From the NCBI RefSeq assembly GCF_000767615.3, contig NZ_CP009553.3, positions 3,534,001-3,598,000 on the forward strand: 64,000 nt of DNA, read 5' to 3'. Origin of the DNA: Pandoraea pnomenusa. GTDB taxonomy: Bacteria; Pseudomonadota; Gammaproteobacteria; Burkholderiales; Burkholderiaceae. The position numbers were made by a program, and so were the translations under genes. Positions 47,883 through 57,422 of the stretch are shown here, one piece after another (within the stretch, counting starts at the first letter, position 1; every line of letters begins with the position of its first letter). Below the pieces are notes generated by a model that did no database searches, was not told where the DNA came from, and saw nothing but the letters and a program-made list of their open reading frames with translations.

Positions 47883-48482
47883 TCACTCGAACAAGATCGG
47901 GTAGAGCGACGCCACGAGCAAGGCGGCGGCGAAGCCGTTGAAAATCCGTACCGAGCGCGCATCGGTGAGCACCCGGCGCATCGCCACGCCGAACCCGGCC
48001 CACACACCGATACATGGCGCGCCGAGCACGCCGTAGATCAAGGCGAGCGCCGCCACGTCGGGCAAGTGCGATGCATTCGGCAAATAGGTGCTGATCGCCC
48101 CCACGGCCATGACCCAGGCCTTCGGGTTGACCCACTGGAACGCCGCCGCGCCGACGAACCCCATCGGACGCTCGCGGGCGCGCCTCGCATCGTCCATCGG
48201 ACCGGAGCGCGCAAGATGCCACGCCAGCCACAGCAGATACGCGGCCCCCACATATTTCAGCACGGTGTGAATCACGGGGAATTGCAGGAACACCGAGCGC
48301 AGCCCGGCGCCGGTGAGGAACACCATCAGCGCAAAGCCGAAGGCAATGCCGGCCAGATGCGGCAATGTGCGCACGAAGCCGTAATTCAGCCCCGAGGCGA
48401 GAATCATCATGTTGTTGGGTCCCGGCGTCACCAACGTGATCACGGCGAAGGCACAGAAGGCCAGCAGTTGTTCGGTCGTCAT
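47883..48482 (-). CDS. LysE family translocator
   Basis: About 199 residues, five or six helices. The N-terminus TPGPNNMMILASGLNYG and the later QWVNPKAWVMAVG are the LysE/RhtB export-protein signatures. Probably exports an amino acid; the substrate is unknown. Start ATG at 48482; an ATG four codons upstream is also in frame. Divergent from the LysR gene, which may regulate it. Confidence 0.85.
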   Translation of the reverse strand: MTTEQLLAFCAFAVITLVTPGPNNMMILASGLNYGFVRTLPHLAGIAFGFALMVFLTGAGLRSVFLQFPVIHTVLKYVGAAYLLWLAWHLARSGPMDDARRARERPMGFVGAAAFQWVNPKAWVMAVGAISTYLPNASHLPDVAALALIYGVLGAPCIGVWAGFGVAMRRVLTDARSVRIFNGFAAALLVASLYPILFE

Positions 48483-48733
48483 GGTCGAATGCAATGGATA
48501 CCCGCGCCGGCGCGGCCTCAGTCGTGGGCTTGCGCGTTCGCGGAGTCACAGCATAGGCAAGCGCGACGCCGCGCACCCGGTACAGTTCGCCGATTCCGGA
48601 CGGGCCTGTACCGGCCGCCGGCCATGACAGTTGCCACCCCGCCTCCCCGGTCAGCATGCCGCCGCGCGTCATGCGAGAATCGACACCAACCGAACAACGC
48701 CCGCGGTGCGTCGCACCGCCGCCCGCTCCGCCG

Positions 48734-49633
48734 ATGCCGCCTCGCCTGCCACCGCTGTCCGCCCTGCGCCTGTTCGAAGCCGCGGGACGTCACCAGAGCT
48801 TCAAGCGTGCCGCCGCCGAACTGCATCTCACGCCGAGTGCGGTGAGCCACGGCATCGTCGGACTGGAGCAGGCGCTGGGTGTCGCGCTGTTCACGCGCTC
48901 GCCGCAGGGGCTGACGCTCACCCCCGAAGGCGTCGACTATCTCGCGTACGTGACCGAAGCGTTCTCGCTGTTGCTGACCGGCACGCGGCGCCTGCCGACG
49001 CCCGACGCGTCCCGCGCCATCGCCATCACGTGCGCGCCCACGCTGGCCTCGCGGTGGCTGTTGCCGCGCCTGAGCGGCTTTCTGCAGAGAATGCCTGGCG
49101 TGGACATTACGGTCGACACCTCGCGCCGCCAGGTCGGTTTCCCTGCCGATGGCTTCGACTTCGCCATTCGCCTCTCACGCGCACCGGTGGCAAGCGATGC
49201 ATGGCATCGGCTCTTCGGCGAACGGTTCGTGCCCGTGTGCAGCCCGGCATATTTGGCCAGACACGCGAGCGCCGATGGCAACCTCGACTTGCGCAGCGCC
49301 TCGCGCATTCACGTAAGCAGCGCCAGCGAAGACTGGCAAGTCTGGGTCGAAAGCGCCGGAATCGACGATTTCGACACCCGGGGCGGCCTGAGCTTCGACA
49401 GCATTCAAATGGCCTTCGATGCCGCCAAGTCGGATCTGGGCGTCGTGATCGGTCGCCGCCCGCTCGTCGACGACTATCTCGCCAGCGGTGCGCTGGTGCC
49501 GGCCCACGGCGTGACCACGCCCTCGCAGGGCGCCTATTGGCTGATCTGCGCGCCCGAGATCGAAGCGCACCCCGAATGCCTGGCGTTTCGCGATTGGATG
49601 ATCGAACACGCCCAAGCGCACCGAGATGAATAA
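48734..49633 (+). CDS. LysR-type regulator (GcvA-like)
   Basis: About 299 residues. The N-terminal winged HTH reads LPPLSALRLFEAAGRHQSFKRAAAELHLTPSAVSHGIVGLEQ, typical of the GcvA/AmpR-like subgroup. The effector domain follows from about residue 95. I start at the MPPRLPPLSALRLF ATG, because the longer frame begins with a low-complexity Arg/Pro stretch. Divergent to LysE and upstream of an MFS gene; either may be its target. Confidence 0.85.
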   Translation: MPPRLPPLSALRLFEAAGRHQSFKRAAAELHLTPSAVSHGIVGLEQALGVALFTRSPQGLTLTPEGVDYLAYVTEAFSLLLTGTRRLPTPDASRAIAITCAPTLASRWLLPRLSGFLQRMPGVDITVDTSRRQVGFPADGFDFAIRLSRAPVASDAWHRLFGERFVPVCSPAYLARHASADGNLDLRSASRIHVSSASEDWQVWVESAGIDDFDTRGGLSFDSIQMAFDAAKSDLGVVIGRRPLVDDYLASGALVPAHGVTTPSQGAYWLICAPEIEAHPECLAFRDWMIEHAQAHRDE

Positions 49634-49712
49634 AATTCACCCGGCTGCACACACAACTCCTTTGCCACACGGGCATTTCATTGCGAGACTTTGGTGAGGA
49701 GGACTCTTCACC

Positions 49713-51011
49713 ATGTCGAACACTGCCATTCCCGCATCGCCCTCGCTACAGGGCCGCGTCACCCTGATCATCCTGGCCGGCGCCCTCGTGCTGAGTGCCG
49801 CCATGGGCACGCGCCAGACCTTTGGGCTGTTCATCAATCCGTTTTCCTACGATCGCGGCGTACCGGTCACGCTCGTCGCGTTCGCCATCGCGCTGCACAA
49901 CCTGGTCTGGGGATTTGCGCAGCCGTTCGCGGGTGCGATGGCCGATCGCCTCGGGCCGGCGCCCGTGGTCGCGTTCGGCGCCGTGGCCTTCGCCGCCGGG
50001 CTCGGCATGGCCGCACTCGCACCGTCGGGTCTTTGGCTGGTCATTGGCCTGGGCGTGCTCGTCGGGCTGGGTATCAGTTGCACGACGTTCGGGGTGGTGC
50101 TGCCCGCCGTGAGCCGCGCAGTCACGCCCGAGAAGCGCACCATGGCCATGGGACTCGTCAGCGCGGGCGGCTCGCTTGGCCAGGTCGCGCTCGTGCCGAT
50201 CGCCCAAGGGCTGCGTCAGACCTACGGCGTATCGACGTCGCTTTTCGTGCTCGCACTGATCCTGTGCTGCGCCGCGCCGCTGGGCCTGCTCATGACGCTG
50301 CACCGACGCAACGCGCGAATGGACGCGGCAAGCGCCAATGCGGTACCGGCGCCGCCGACCGCCGCCGCGCACCACGACGGCGAGCACGTGTCGCTGCGTG
50401 AGGTGCTCGGTCAGGCGCGCACGCATCGCGGCTTTCAGTTACTCACGCTTGGCTTTTTCACCTGCGGCTTTCAGCTGGCCTTCATCGCCACGCATTTGCC
50501 GGGCTATCTGGTGATGTGCCACATGCCGATCGGATTGGGCGCCACGGCACTTGCACTGATCGGCCTGTTCAACATGCTCGGGAGCTGGGCGTGCGGCTGG
50601 CTAGGCGGACGTTATCGCCAGCACCATGTGCTCGGCTGGCTGTATCTGCTACGCGGCGCGGCCATCGCATTGTTCTTCCTGCTGCCGAAGACCGATGCGA
50701 GCGTGGTGATCTTTGCCGCGGTCATGGGGCTCACCTGGCTGGGCACGGTGCCGCTGACGAGCGGGCTCGTGGCCAAGGTGTTCGGCACCCGGCATCTCGG
50801 CACGCTCTTCGGCGTGTGCTTCATGAGCCATCAGGTCGGCTCCTTTCTCGGCGCATGGCTGGGTGGCTACGTGCTCGACGTCACCGGTTCCTACAACCTC
50901 ATCTGGGCAGTGACCGCGATCCTCGGCGCGGCGGCGGCCGCCCTGCACTTCCCCATCGACGACGCGAGCGTCGTGCCGCCGATACCCCGGGCAGTCCCGG
51001 CGAGCGCCTAA
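49713..51011 (+). CDS. MFS transporter (monocarboxylate/oxalate-type)
   Basis: 432 residues, twelve helices. GTRQTFGLFINPFSYDRGVPVTLVAFAIALHNLVWG at the N-terminus is typical of MFS carriers near the monocarboxylate or oxalate:formate groups. The loop 2-3 motif is GAMADRLGPAPVVAFG. A His/Ala-rich central loop (residues about 205-235) splits the halves. RBS GAGGAG. Substrate unknown; an organic acid is a reasonable guess. Confidence 0.82.
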   Translation: MSNTAIPASPSLQGRVTLIILAGALVLSAAMGTRQTFGLFINPFSYDRGVPVTLVAFAIALHNLVWGFAQPFAGAMADRLGPAPVVAFGAVAFAAGLGMAALAPSGLWLVIGLGVLVGLGISCTTFGVVLPAVSRAVTPEKRTMAMGLVSAGGSLGQVALVPIAQGLRQTYGVSTSLFVLALILCCAAPLGLLMTLHRRNARMDAASANAVPAPPTAAAHHDGEHVSLREVLGQARTHRGFQLLTLGFFTCGFQLAFIATHLPGYLVMCHMPIGLGATALALIGLFNMLGSWACGWLGGRYRQHHVLGWLYLLRGAAIALFFLLPKTDASVVIFAAVMGLTWLGTVPLTSGLVAKVFGTRHLGTLFGVCFMSHQVGSFLGAWLGGYVLDVTGSYNLIWAVTAILGAAAAALHFPIDDASVVPPIPRAVPASA

Positions 51012-51065
51012 GTCTCATACGACGACGACGGCGAGACGAAATACGTGGCGCGCTCCGCGCGATGA

Positions 51066-51108
51066 CAAAAAACCCCGCGCCGGCATGGCGTCCGGGCGGG
51101 GCTTCATT
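51066..51108. terminator. Terminator between MFS gene and cytochrome gene
   Basis: AAAAAACCCCGCGCCGG...CCGGGCGGGGCTTCATTT: a GC-rich imperfect stem with flanking A and T-rich ends, between convergent genes. Confidence 0.6.
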
Positions 51109-51160
51109 TCACCACAGGCCGATCCTGCGCGCCGCCGATCACCGGCGGCGCGGCCCGGCG

Positions 51161-52564
51161 TCAACGCTGCGGCTGCGCGGCGGCGCCGACGTCCTTGCGC
51201 ACCTTGGCCACCTGTGCCGCGGTCACGGCCGGCGCCTTGTTACCCCAACTCGAGCGCACGAAGGTCAGCACGTCCGCCACGTCCTGATCGGTCAGGCGGT
51301 CGTCGAAGCCCGGCATCGCATATTGCGTCGGTGCCGATTTCGTCCACGGCATCTGGCCGCCGCGCAACACGATGTGGATGAGCGAGGTCGGGTCGGCCGA
51401 ATTCACCGTCGAGCTCAAGGCAAGCGTCGGGAACGTTTGCGTGTACCCCTTGCCCGTGCTGCGGTGGCACGCCGCGCAGTTATCGAGGAACGTCAACGCA
51501 CCGTTGCTCTTGTCGGTCCCGGTGCGCAAGGCCTTGGCCACGGTATCGTCGTAGGCGAGCGCCTTGGCGTTCGGGTCGACAGGCTTGAGCGTCTTCAGGT
51601 ACTTGGCGATAGCCGTGAGGTCGTCGTCGTTCATGTACTGAGTGCTGTGCTGCACGACGTCCGTCATGCCGCCGAACGCGGCCGAGTGATCGTTGCGCCC
51701 GCCCTTGAGGAACGCCGTGATGTCGCCCTCGGACCAGTTGCCCAGCCCGTCGGTCACATCGCCGCGAAGGTTCTTCGCGAGGAAGTTGTCGACCACGCCG
51801 CCCGAGAGGAATGCGGTGCTGTCGTCGGTCAGCGCCTTTTCCTGCAACGCGAAGCCGCGCGGCGTGTGGCAGGCACTGCAGTGGCCCAGCCCCTCCACGA
51901 GATAGCGTCCGCGCGAAATCGGGTCGTTATCGGTCGAGGCGGCGTCGGCGACGACGGCCGGCGCGAACATCTTGCGCCAGATCGACAGCGGCCAGCGCAT
52001 GGACATCGGCCAGGGAATGTCCGCTGCCTTGTTGGCCTGCGCAACCGGCTGCACGCCGCTCATGAAATACGCATAGAGCGCTTTGACGTCCGCCGGGCGC
52101 ACCTTCGCGTACGAGGTGTAAGGCATGGCCGGATACAGCGTGTCGCCGTTCTTCGCAACGCCGTGGCGCACGGCCTTGTCGAAGTCTTCGAGGCTGTAAT
52201 TGCCGATACCGGTGTCCTTGTCCGGCGTGATGTTCGTCGAGTAGATCGTGCCGATGGGCGAGGCAATCGGCAGACCGCCCGCGAACGGCTTGCCCTTGGG
52301 CGCCGTGTGGCACGCTGCGCAGTCGGCCGCGCGCGCGAGGTATTCGCCCTGCCTGACGAGCTGCGCCTGCGGATCGTTGGCCGCGGGCGCTTGCGTGCCC
52401 GCGGTAGTCACCGCCGAGGCGCCGACCGACGGCGTCGGCACCGGCGACACACTCGGCGATGCCGGTGGCGTGGCATTCTGCGCCCACACCGCTGCGGCGG
52501 CGAAGGCAAGCGCGCCGAGCGTGAGCGCGCCGGCAGAGCGTTTCATCATCGTTTTGCGGATCAT
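51161..52564 (-). CDS. Tri-heme cytochrome c subunit of membrane dehydrogenase
   Basis: 467 residues. A signal peptide (SAGALTLGALAFAAAAVWA) is followed by an Ala/Pro/Thr-rich linker and three c-type heme sites: CAACH, CSACH and CAACH, at about residues 80, 230 and 365. This is the electron-carrier subunit of gluconate/alcohol dehydrogenases that passes electrons to the ubiquinone pool. It lies 11 bp after the GMC subunit. The ATG at 52564 (MIRKTMMKRS) is chosen. A long overlapping frame upstream lies antisense in the GMC gene. Confidence 0.9.
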   Translation of the reverse strand: MIRKTMMKRSAGALTLGALAFAAAAVWAQNATPPASPSVSPVPTPSVGASAVTTAGTQAPAANDPQAQLVRQGEYLARAADCAACHTAPKGKPFAGGLPIASPIGTIYSTNITPDKDTGIGNYSLEDFDKAVRHGVAKNGDTLYPAMPYTSYAKVRPADVKALYAYFMSGVQPVAQANKAADIPWPMSMRWPLSIWRKMFAPAVVADAASTDNDPISRGRYLVEGLGHCSACHTPRGFALQEKALTDDSTAFLSGGVVDNFLAKNLRGDVTDGLGNWSEGDITAFLKGGRNDHSAAFGGMTDVVQHSTQYMNDDDLTAIAKYLKTLKPVDPNAKALAYDDTVAKALRTGTDKSNGALTFLDNCAACHRSTGKGYTQTFPTLALSSTVNSADPTSLIHIVLRGGQMPWTKSAPTQYAMPGFDDRLTDQDVADVLTFVRSSWGNKAPAVTAAQVAKVRKDVGAAAQPQR

Positions 52565-52575
52565 GGTGGCGCTCC

Positions 52576-54351
52576 TCAGGCCTGCACCAGCGGGCCGGCG
52601 TTCTTGAGGTACTGCTCGCGAATCGCCTTCGCGGACCAGTACGCCAGCGCCGCCACCACGCCCGTGGGGTTGTAACCCATGTTCTGCGGGAACGCCGACG
52701 CGCCCATCACGAACACGTTCGACACGTCCCAGCTCTGCAGATACTTGTTGACCACGCTGTTCGACGGGTTCGTGCCCATGATGGCGCCGCCCGTCGTGTG
52801 CGTGCTCTGATAGATCCGCGTGTCGTAACGCGTGCCTTTCTTGCGAATCGCGCGGAAGACCTTCTCGGGATTCATGGCCTTGCCGACTTCCTCCATCCGG
52901 TCGCCCATGTAGCCGAGCATGGCGTACTCGTTGTCGTGCCAGTCGAAGGTCATGCGCAGCAGCGGCACGCCGTAGGCGTCCTTGTACGTCGGGTCGAGAT
53001 CGAGACAGGCGTCGCGATACGACATGACCGACCCGGAAATGCCGATGGTCATGTAGCGCTGGTATGCATCGGCAATGCCGGCCTTCCACTTGCTGCCCCA
53101 CGCGGGCGTGCCCGGCACGGTCGGCGTCATCTTGATGGGTCGGCCACCGTAGCGCACGTGGCGGATGCTCGCACCGCCGATGAAGCCTAGCGGACCGTGA
53201 TCGAACTGGTCGCCGTTGAGGTCGTCCATCGACACGCCGCCCGCGCCGGTGCCGATGAACGGATTGAGCTGCGTGCCCTTGGGCAGCAGCACGTTCACGG
53301 CGCCGTTCATCTGGTAGGCGTAGTTCTTGCCGACGACGCCCTCGCCCGTCTTCGGGTCGTAAGGCTTGCCGATGCCCGAGAGCAGCAGCAGCCGCACGTT
53401 GTGCAACTGGTACGCGGCCATGATGACGATGTCCGCGGGTTGCTCGACCTCGCGGCCCTGCGCATCGATGTACGTCACCCCCGTGGCCTTCTTGCCCTCA
53501 CTGTCGAGATTGACCTTCACGACGTACGAATGCGGGCGCAATTCGAAGTTGGGCTTCTTGAGCAGCACCGGCAGGATGGTCGTCTGCGGCGAGGCCTTCG
53601 AATACATGTAGCAGCCGTAGTTCTCGCAGAAGCCGCAGAAATTGCACGGCCCGAGGCGCACGCCGTACGGGTTCGTGTAGGGCTGCGACGTATTGGCCGC
53701 GGGTGCGGGATAGGGGTTGAAGCCGACTTCGCGCGCTGCCTTCTCGAACAGCGTGGCGCCATAGGTATTCTGCAGCGGCGGCGTGGGATATTCGCTCGAT
53801 CGAGCCCCTTCGCGCGGGTTGCCGCCCGGGACGATCTTGCCGTTCAGGTTGCCGGCCTTGCCCGACGTGCCGAACACTTTCTCGGCAAAGTCGAAATGCG
53901 GCTCGAGTTCCTCGTAGGTCACACCGAAGTCCTGAATCGTCATGCCTTCGGGGATGAACTTCTTCCCGTAGCGCTCTTCGTAGTGGCTGCGCAACTTGAG
54001 CTCTTCGGGCAGGATCCGGTAATGCATGCCGTTCCAATGGAAACCCGCGCCACCCACGCCATTGCCCAACAGGAACGAACCGTTCTGACGGTAGGGCACG
54101 GCCAGGTCATCCGGCGTGTGACGAATCGTGACCGTCTCGCGCGCCAGTTCCTGGAACAGCTTGCCGCGCACCGAGTATTCGAGTTCGTCGATCACCTTCG
54201 GATATTGCGCGTCAGTCGGCGTGTCGCGCATCGCGCCGCGTTCGAGCGCCACCACGTTCAGCCCCGCATCGGTGAGCTCCTGGCCGAGGATCGCCCCGGT
54301 CCAGCCGAAGCCCACGATGACGGCGTCGACCTTGTCTTTCTTGATTGCCAT
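52576..54351 (-). CDS. GMC flavoprotein (gluconate 2-dehydrogenase-type catalytic subunit)
   Basis: 591 residues. FAD-binding VDAVIVGFGWTGAILGQEL at the N-terminus and FLLGNGVGGAGFHWNGM are GMC features. THTTGGAIMG and SAFPQNMGYNPTGVVAALAYWSAK are near the C-terminus and include the catalytic His region. The CNFCGFCENYGCYMYSK cluster near residue 230 may hold an Fe-S center as in fructose/gluconate dehydrogenases. Catalytic subunit of a three-subunit periplasm-facing dehydrogenase for gluconate, 2-ketogluconate or an alcohol; the substrate is not fixed by sequence. Confidence 0.88.
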   Translation of the reverse strand: MAIKKDKVDAVIVGFGWTGAILGQELTDAGLNVVALERGAMRDTPTDAQYPKVIDELEYSVRGKLFQELARETVTIRHTPDDLAVPYRQNGSFLLGNGVGGAGFHWNGMHYRILPEELKLRSHYEERYGKKFIPEGMTIQDFGVTYEELEPHFDFAEKVFGTSGKAGNLNGKIVPGGNPREGARSSEYPTPPLQNTYGATLFEKAAREVGFNPYPAPAANTSQPYTNPYGVRLGPCNFCGFCENYGCYMYSKASPQTTILPVLLKKPNFELRPHSYVVKVNLDSEGKKATGVTYIDAQGREVEQPADIVIMAAYQLHNVRLLLLSGIGKPYDPKTGEGVVGKNYAYQMNGAVNVLLPKGTQLNPFIGTGAGGVSMDDLNGDQFDHGPLGFIGGASIRHVRYGGRPIKMTPTVPGTPAWGSKWKAGIADAYQRYMTIGISGSVMSYRDACLDLDPTYKDAYGVPLLRMTFDWHDNEYAMLGYMGDRMEEVGKAMNPEKVFRAIRKKGTRYDTRIYQSTHTTGGAIMGTNPSNSVVNKYLQSWDVSNVFVMGASAFPQNMGYNPTGVVAALAYWSAKAIREQYLKNAGPLVQA

Positions 54352-54354
54352 GGT

Positions 54355-55077
54355 TTAGCCCCGCTTTCCGGAAATCGACACGGGCCCGTACGGGTACTTG
54401 ACGTTGGGTTGATCCACCCAGTCCATAAAGTCGGCGCGCGCGCCGGGAAAGCCCACCAGCTTCCAGCCGACCATGTCCTTGTTGCCGCCATGGATCGGGT
54501 CCGAGAGGAAGCCCTCCTTGGTGTTGGCCAGCAGATACGAGAAGAACGTGCGCGCGGGCACGCTTTCGAATTCGATCTTCGCGTGCTCCATATCGCCGAG
54601 CACGGCCTCCTGCGTGGCGTGATCGAGATCGGCGAACGCCTTGTTGAACTGCTTCTTGCAGTAGGCGTCGCATGCCGCAATGCCGTGGCGGTAGATGTCG
54701 CGCGGCACGAGACTCAGCTGGTAACCCATCTCGGGCGGCTGATCGGTATGGAACGGCCCCTGCATGTACCAGAGCTTGCCGTGACCGAACGGGGTCTCCA
54801 TCTGGCGATCGATGAACTGCGGCACGTCGGCCTGCAGCGCGCCCGGGCCGAGCTCGTCGGCGGGAATGAGTCGATCGACGGCCGCGTTCACGAAACGCCA
54901 TTCGTCGGCGGTGAAGTACTTGGGCTCGTAGGATGCGTTGGAGGCGGCGGGGGCAGCGGGTTTGTCGCCGCTACAGGCGGACTGCGTAAGCGTCGCACCG
55001 GTGGCGAGGGTCGTGGCAGGCACGATCGCCAGCACCTGGCGCAAAAAGCGCCGGCGCGGTTCCTTGTCCTGTGACAT
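54355..55077 (-). CDS. Gluconate 2-dehydrogenase subunit 3 family (Tat-exported)
   Basis: 240 residues. The N-terminal RRRFLRQVLAIVPATTLATGA is a twin-arginine signal, so the subunit is exported folded, carrying its GMC partner. The body includes KYFTADEWRFVNAAVDRLIPADELGPGALQADVPQFID, the DUF1338-like subunit 3 signature. First gene of the operon; the GMC start is 3 bp after its stop. Confidence 0.9.
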   Translation of the reverse strand: MSQDKEPRRRFLRQVLAIVPATTLATGATLTQSACSGDKPAAPAASNASYEPKYFTADEWRFVNAAVDRLIPADELGPGALQADVPQFIDRQMETPFGHGKLWYMQGPFHTDQPPEMGYQLSLVPRDIYRHGIAACDAYCKKQFNKAFADLDHATQEAVLGDMEHAKIEFESVPARTFFSYLLANTKEGFLSDPIHGGNKDMVGWKLVGFPGARADFMDWVDQPNVKYPYGPVSISGKRG

Positions 55078-55441
55078 GGAGTTCTCCGTTTTTGGGGGGA
55101 CGAATCACGCATGACAGTCAAGCGATGGCTCGCCATGCGTGAGGAAAACCTGACAGGCTATTCACCTCGCGTAGCGCATTTAACGCGGCCATTCTACTGA
55201 CAAGTTCCCTACATGGCAAAGCCAGAGATCGTTGCGCAAATTGCGCAACGCATTGATTAAAAAGGCTTGCGGATAATTAAAATATTTACTATCACGCGCG
55301 CATGAAGCGTTTTGGAAGACGAAACGTGCGGGGGTCATGTTCGCGACGGAAAGTCAGGAATGCCGGCCACCGACATGCGAACGGAAATCGGGCCGTCCCC
55401 ACCTCGCGGCGGGAGGCGGCCCGGCGCCCGGCGAATGCCGG
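55078..55441. other. Intergenic region upstream of the dehydrogenase operon
   Basis: 364 bp, AT-rich in the middle (55180-55300); likely promoter area for the dehydrogenase operon. The short frames here lie antisense to or downstream of the next gene and are not supported. Confidence 0.4.
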
Positions 55442-57199
55442 TCAGACGTCGGATGGCTCGTTGGGCTTGCCAGGGGGATTCAGCGAGTTCGGTGAATCCG
55501 GCGGCGGCGATTTCGGCAACGGCGGCGGGGTCGACCCGCGCCGCGAGAGCACGACGGGCACCGCCACCGACGGCCTCGGGCTGGTGCGCGGGTGCGCGCT
55601 GGCGCGGTGCCACGCCATCACTTGTTCCACCTGCTCGTTGAATCGATCCAGGCGCCCGCCGTAGGCCCCGTCATGCGACTGCGGCGCGCCCGCATCCACC
55701 GTATCGAACCCGAAGCGCGTGCTTGACGCGGGACGAGACTCCGGCGATGCGGAACAGGCCGACGTCACGCCCGATCGCAACGAGAGACTGGACGTCGACG
55801 ATGCGTCGTCGCCCTCCTCCCGGAGCTCCGGGATGACATCGACCGGCGCATACCGGCGCAGGCGCGTTTCACGGTCCGGCCCGAACACCGGCTGCGGCGA
55901 CGCCACGGGCTTCCGCCCTCGCGCCTCAGTCCGGCGCTCGCTCCGATGCCCGGCCCCGCGCCGTTCCGACGCCGCATCGTCCACGCTCGGGCTGCGCCGA
56001 TACGAGGCATCGTCCGGCGCCGCACTCGCCCGCCCTACCTTCGCCAGACCGGCATGCCACTCCGAAGCGCGCGCCGACATCGGCGGCACGCGCTGCACGT
56101 CGCCGTCGACCACGCCTTCGACGATCCCCTTGGGCGTGGTGTATGCGGGTGGTAACGCCGACGTCGCTGTGCTTCGCATCTGCGAGAGAACCTCGTCCGC
56201 CTGCTGCCGGCTCCGCTCCATCTCCCGGATGCGGTTGAAAAACCATGAAGTGTGATCGCCCGCGGCGGCGTACGCCGATTTCGCATCGTTGAGCACGACG
56301 GTGTTTTCGTGGCATCCGAAGCCGCGGGCACGCAGCGTATTGAGCGTGACGGCGGTGCCCGTCGGCAGACCGATCAGCATCGCCAGATCGCCGGCTTCGC
56401 GTTTCGCGCGATGCGTCCCGCTTGCCAGCCAGGCGCGCGACTTCGCCGGCTTCAATACGCATCGGTCACCGCGAAACGCCAGACGCAGCGGCACATCGGC
56501 CCCGCCACGGGCGCGCTCCTTTTCCGCCTCGCGGGCCATCTCGTTGAGCAGGAACAGATCCCGGCGGTCGTACGCGATTTGAGTGAGCTTATTGTTCAGC
56601 GATTTCGTGGTGAAGGCGGCCATTTCGTCGCGCAGCCTGGCCAGGTCTTCGCGCACGAGGGTCAAGCGTGGCGCCAGCGGATGGTTCACCGCGTCGCCCA
56701 GCGCCGCATCGAGTTCGGCGATCAGTTGCCCGATGCCCGCCACCGATGCCGCCTGCACGCCGTAAGCCGCCATGTCGAAGCGTCGTAGTCGAGGCACGTC
56801 CTCGGGCACCTCCCCGCGCGCGATGCCGCTGAGCGCCTCGTATCTCGCCGTCTCGAATGCCCGATCGACGTCGGCGGCCGCAAGATACGAAGTGCGCCAC
56901 GCCTTGAGGTGACTGCGCGCATCGCGCGATGCGCCCGCCAGATTGCGCACCGCCTGAATGTCGCGAGACGAGTCGAGCAGCCACGCGTTGAACGTCACCT
57001 GCGACGTTCCGGCGATCTCGACGCGCGAGCGCGACGGACAGTTGCGCCATGCACGCGCATTGCCAAGCGCGCCTGGCACCCCGCCAAGCCGTTGAAAATC
57101 ACTGCCGAAGCTGTCGTGCACCTCCGGCGACTTCGAATGAAAAGCTTGTAATACGACGGGCGCGCACGCGCGCGGTGAAAACAACCGAGCCAATCCCAT
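55442..57199 (-). CDS. Hypothetical protein with helical N-terminus and disordered tail
   Basis: 585 residues, unrecognised. The first 370 or so are Ala/Arg-rich and helical (LIAELDAALGDAVNHPLAPRLTLVREDLARL, MAREAEKERARGGADV). The last 200 are Ser/Pro/Arg-rich, likely disordered, ending PPPLPKSPPPDSPNSLNPPGKP. A classical signal peptide is not seen. A strong AAGGAG RBS sits 7 bp before the ATG at 57199. Effectors of type III systems can look like this, but no secretion genes are near; function is open. Confidence 0.7.
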   Translation of the reverse strand: MGLARLFSPRACAPVVLQAFHSKSPEVHDSFGSDFQRLGGVPGALGNARAWRNCPSRSRVEIAGTSQVTFNAWLLDSSRDIQAVRNLAGASRDARSHLKAWRTSYLAAADVDRAFETARYEALSGIARGEVPEDVPRLRRFDMAAYGVQAASVAGIGQLIAELDAALGDAVNHPLAPRLTLVREDLARLRDEMAAFTTKSLNNKLTQIAYDRRDLFLLNEMAREAEKERARGGADVPLRLAFRGDRCVLKPAKSRAWLASGTHRAKREAGDLAMLIGLPTGTAVTLNTLRARGFGCHENTVVLNDAKSAYAAAGDHTSWFFNRIREMERSRQQADEVLSQMRSTATSALPPAYTTPKGIVEGVVDGDVQRVPPMSARASEWHAGLAKVGRASAAPDDASYRRSPSVDDAASERRGAGHRSERRTEARGRKPVASPQPVFGPDRETRLRRYAPVDVIPELREEGDDASSTSSLSLRSGVTSACSASPESRPASSTRFGFDTVDAGAPQSHDGAYGGRLDRFNEQVEQVMAWHRASAHPRTSPRPSVAVPVVLSRRGSTPPPLPKSPPPDSPNSLNPPGKPNEPSDV

Positions 57200-57422
57200 A
57201 TGAGTGATCTCCTTGTCGCCAGACCGAACGGTCTTCAGGCGCAGGGAGACTAGAGGGCATGGCGCACGCGGTATGTCGATTGTGTCGGGAGATTTCGCTT
57301 TGTGGCACAGGCTCATCCCTTTCCCGCACGCTGGGCGCGTGGCTGGCCGCGCACCCGCCGCATCGCGCGGCCCGCCAGGGAATCAAGACGGGGATGACAA
57401 TGACAGCGGCACCGACCGTATA

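Noticed and set aside
53197..55074. A 625-codon open frame on the plus strand
   Set aside because: Antisense to the GMC and subunit 3 genes, which carry FAD and Tat motifs; no RBS and no domain.
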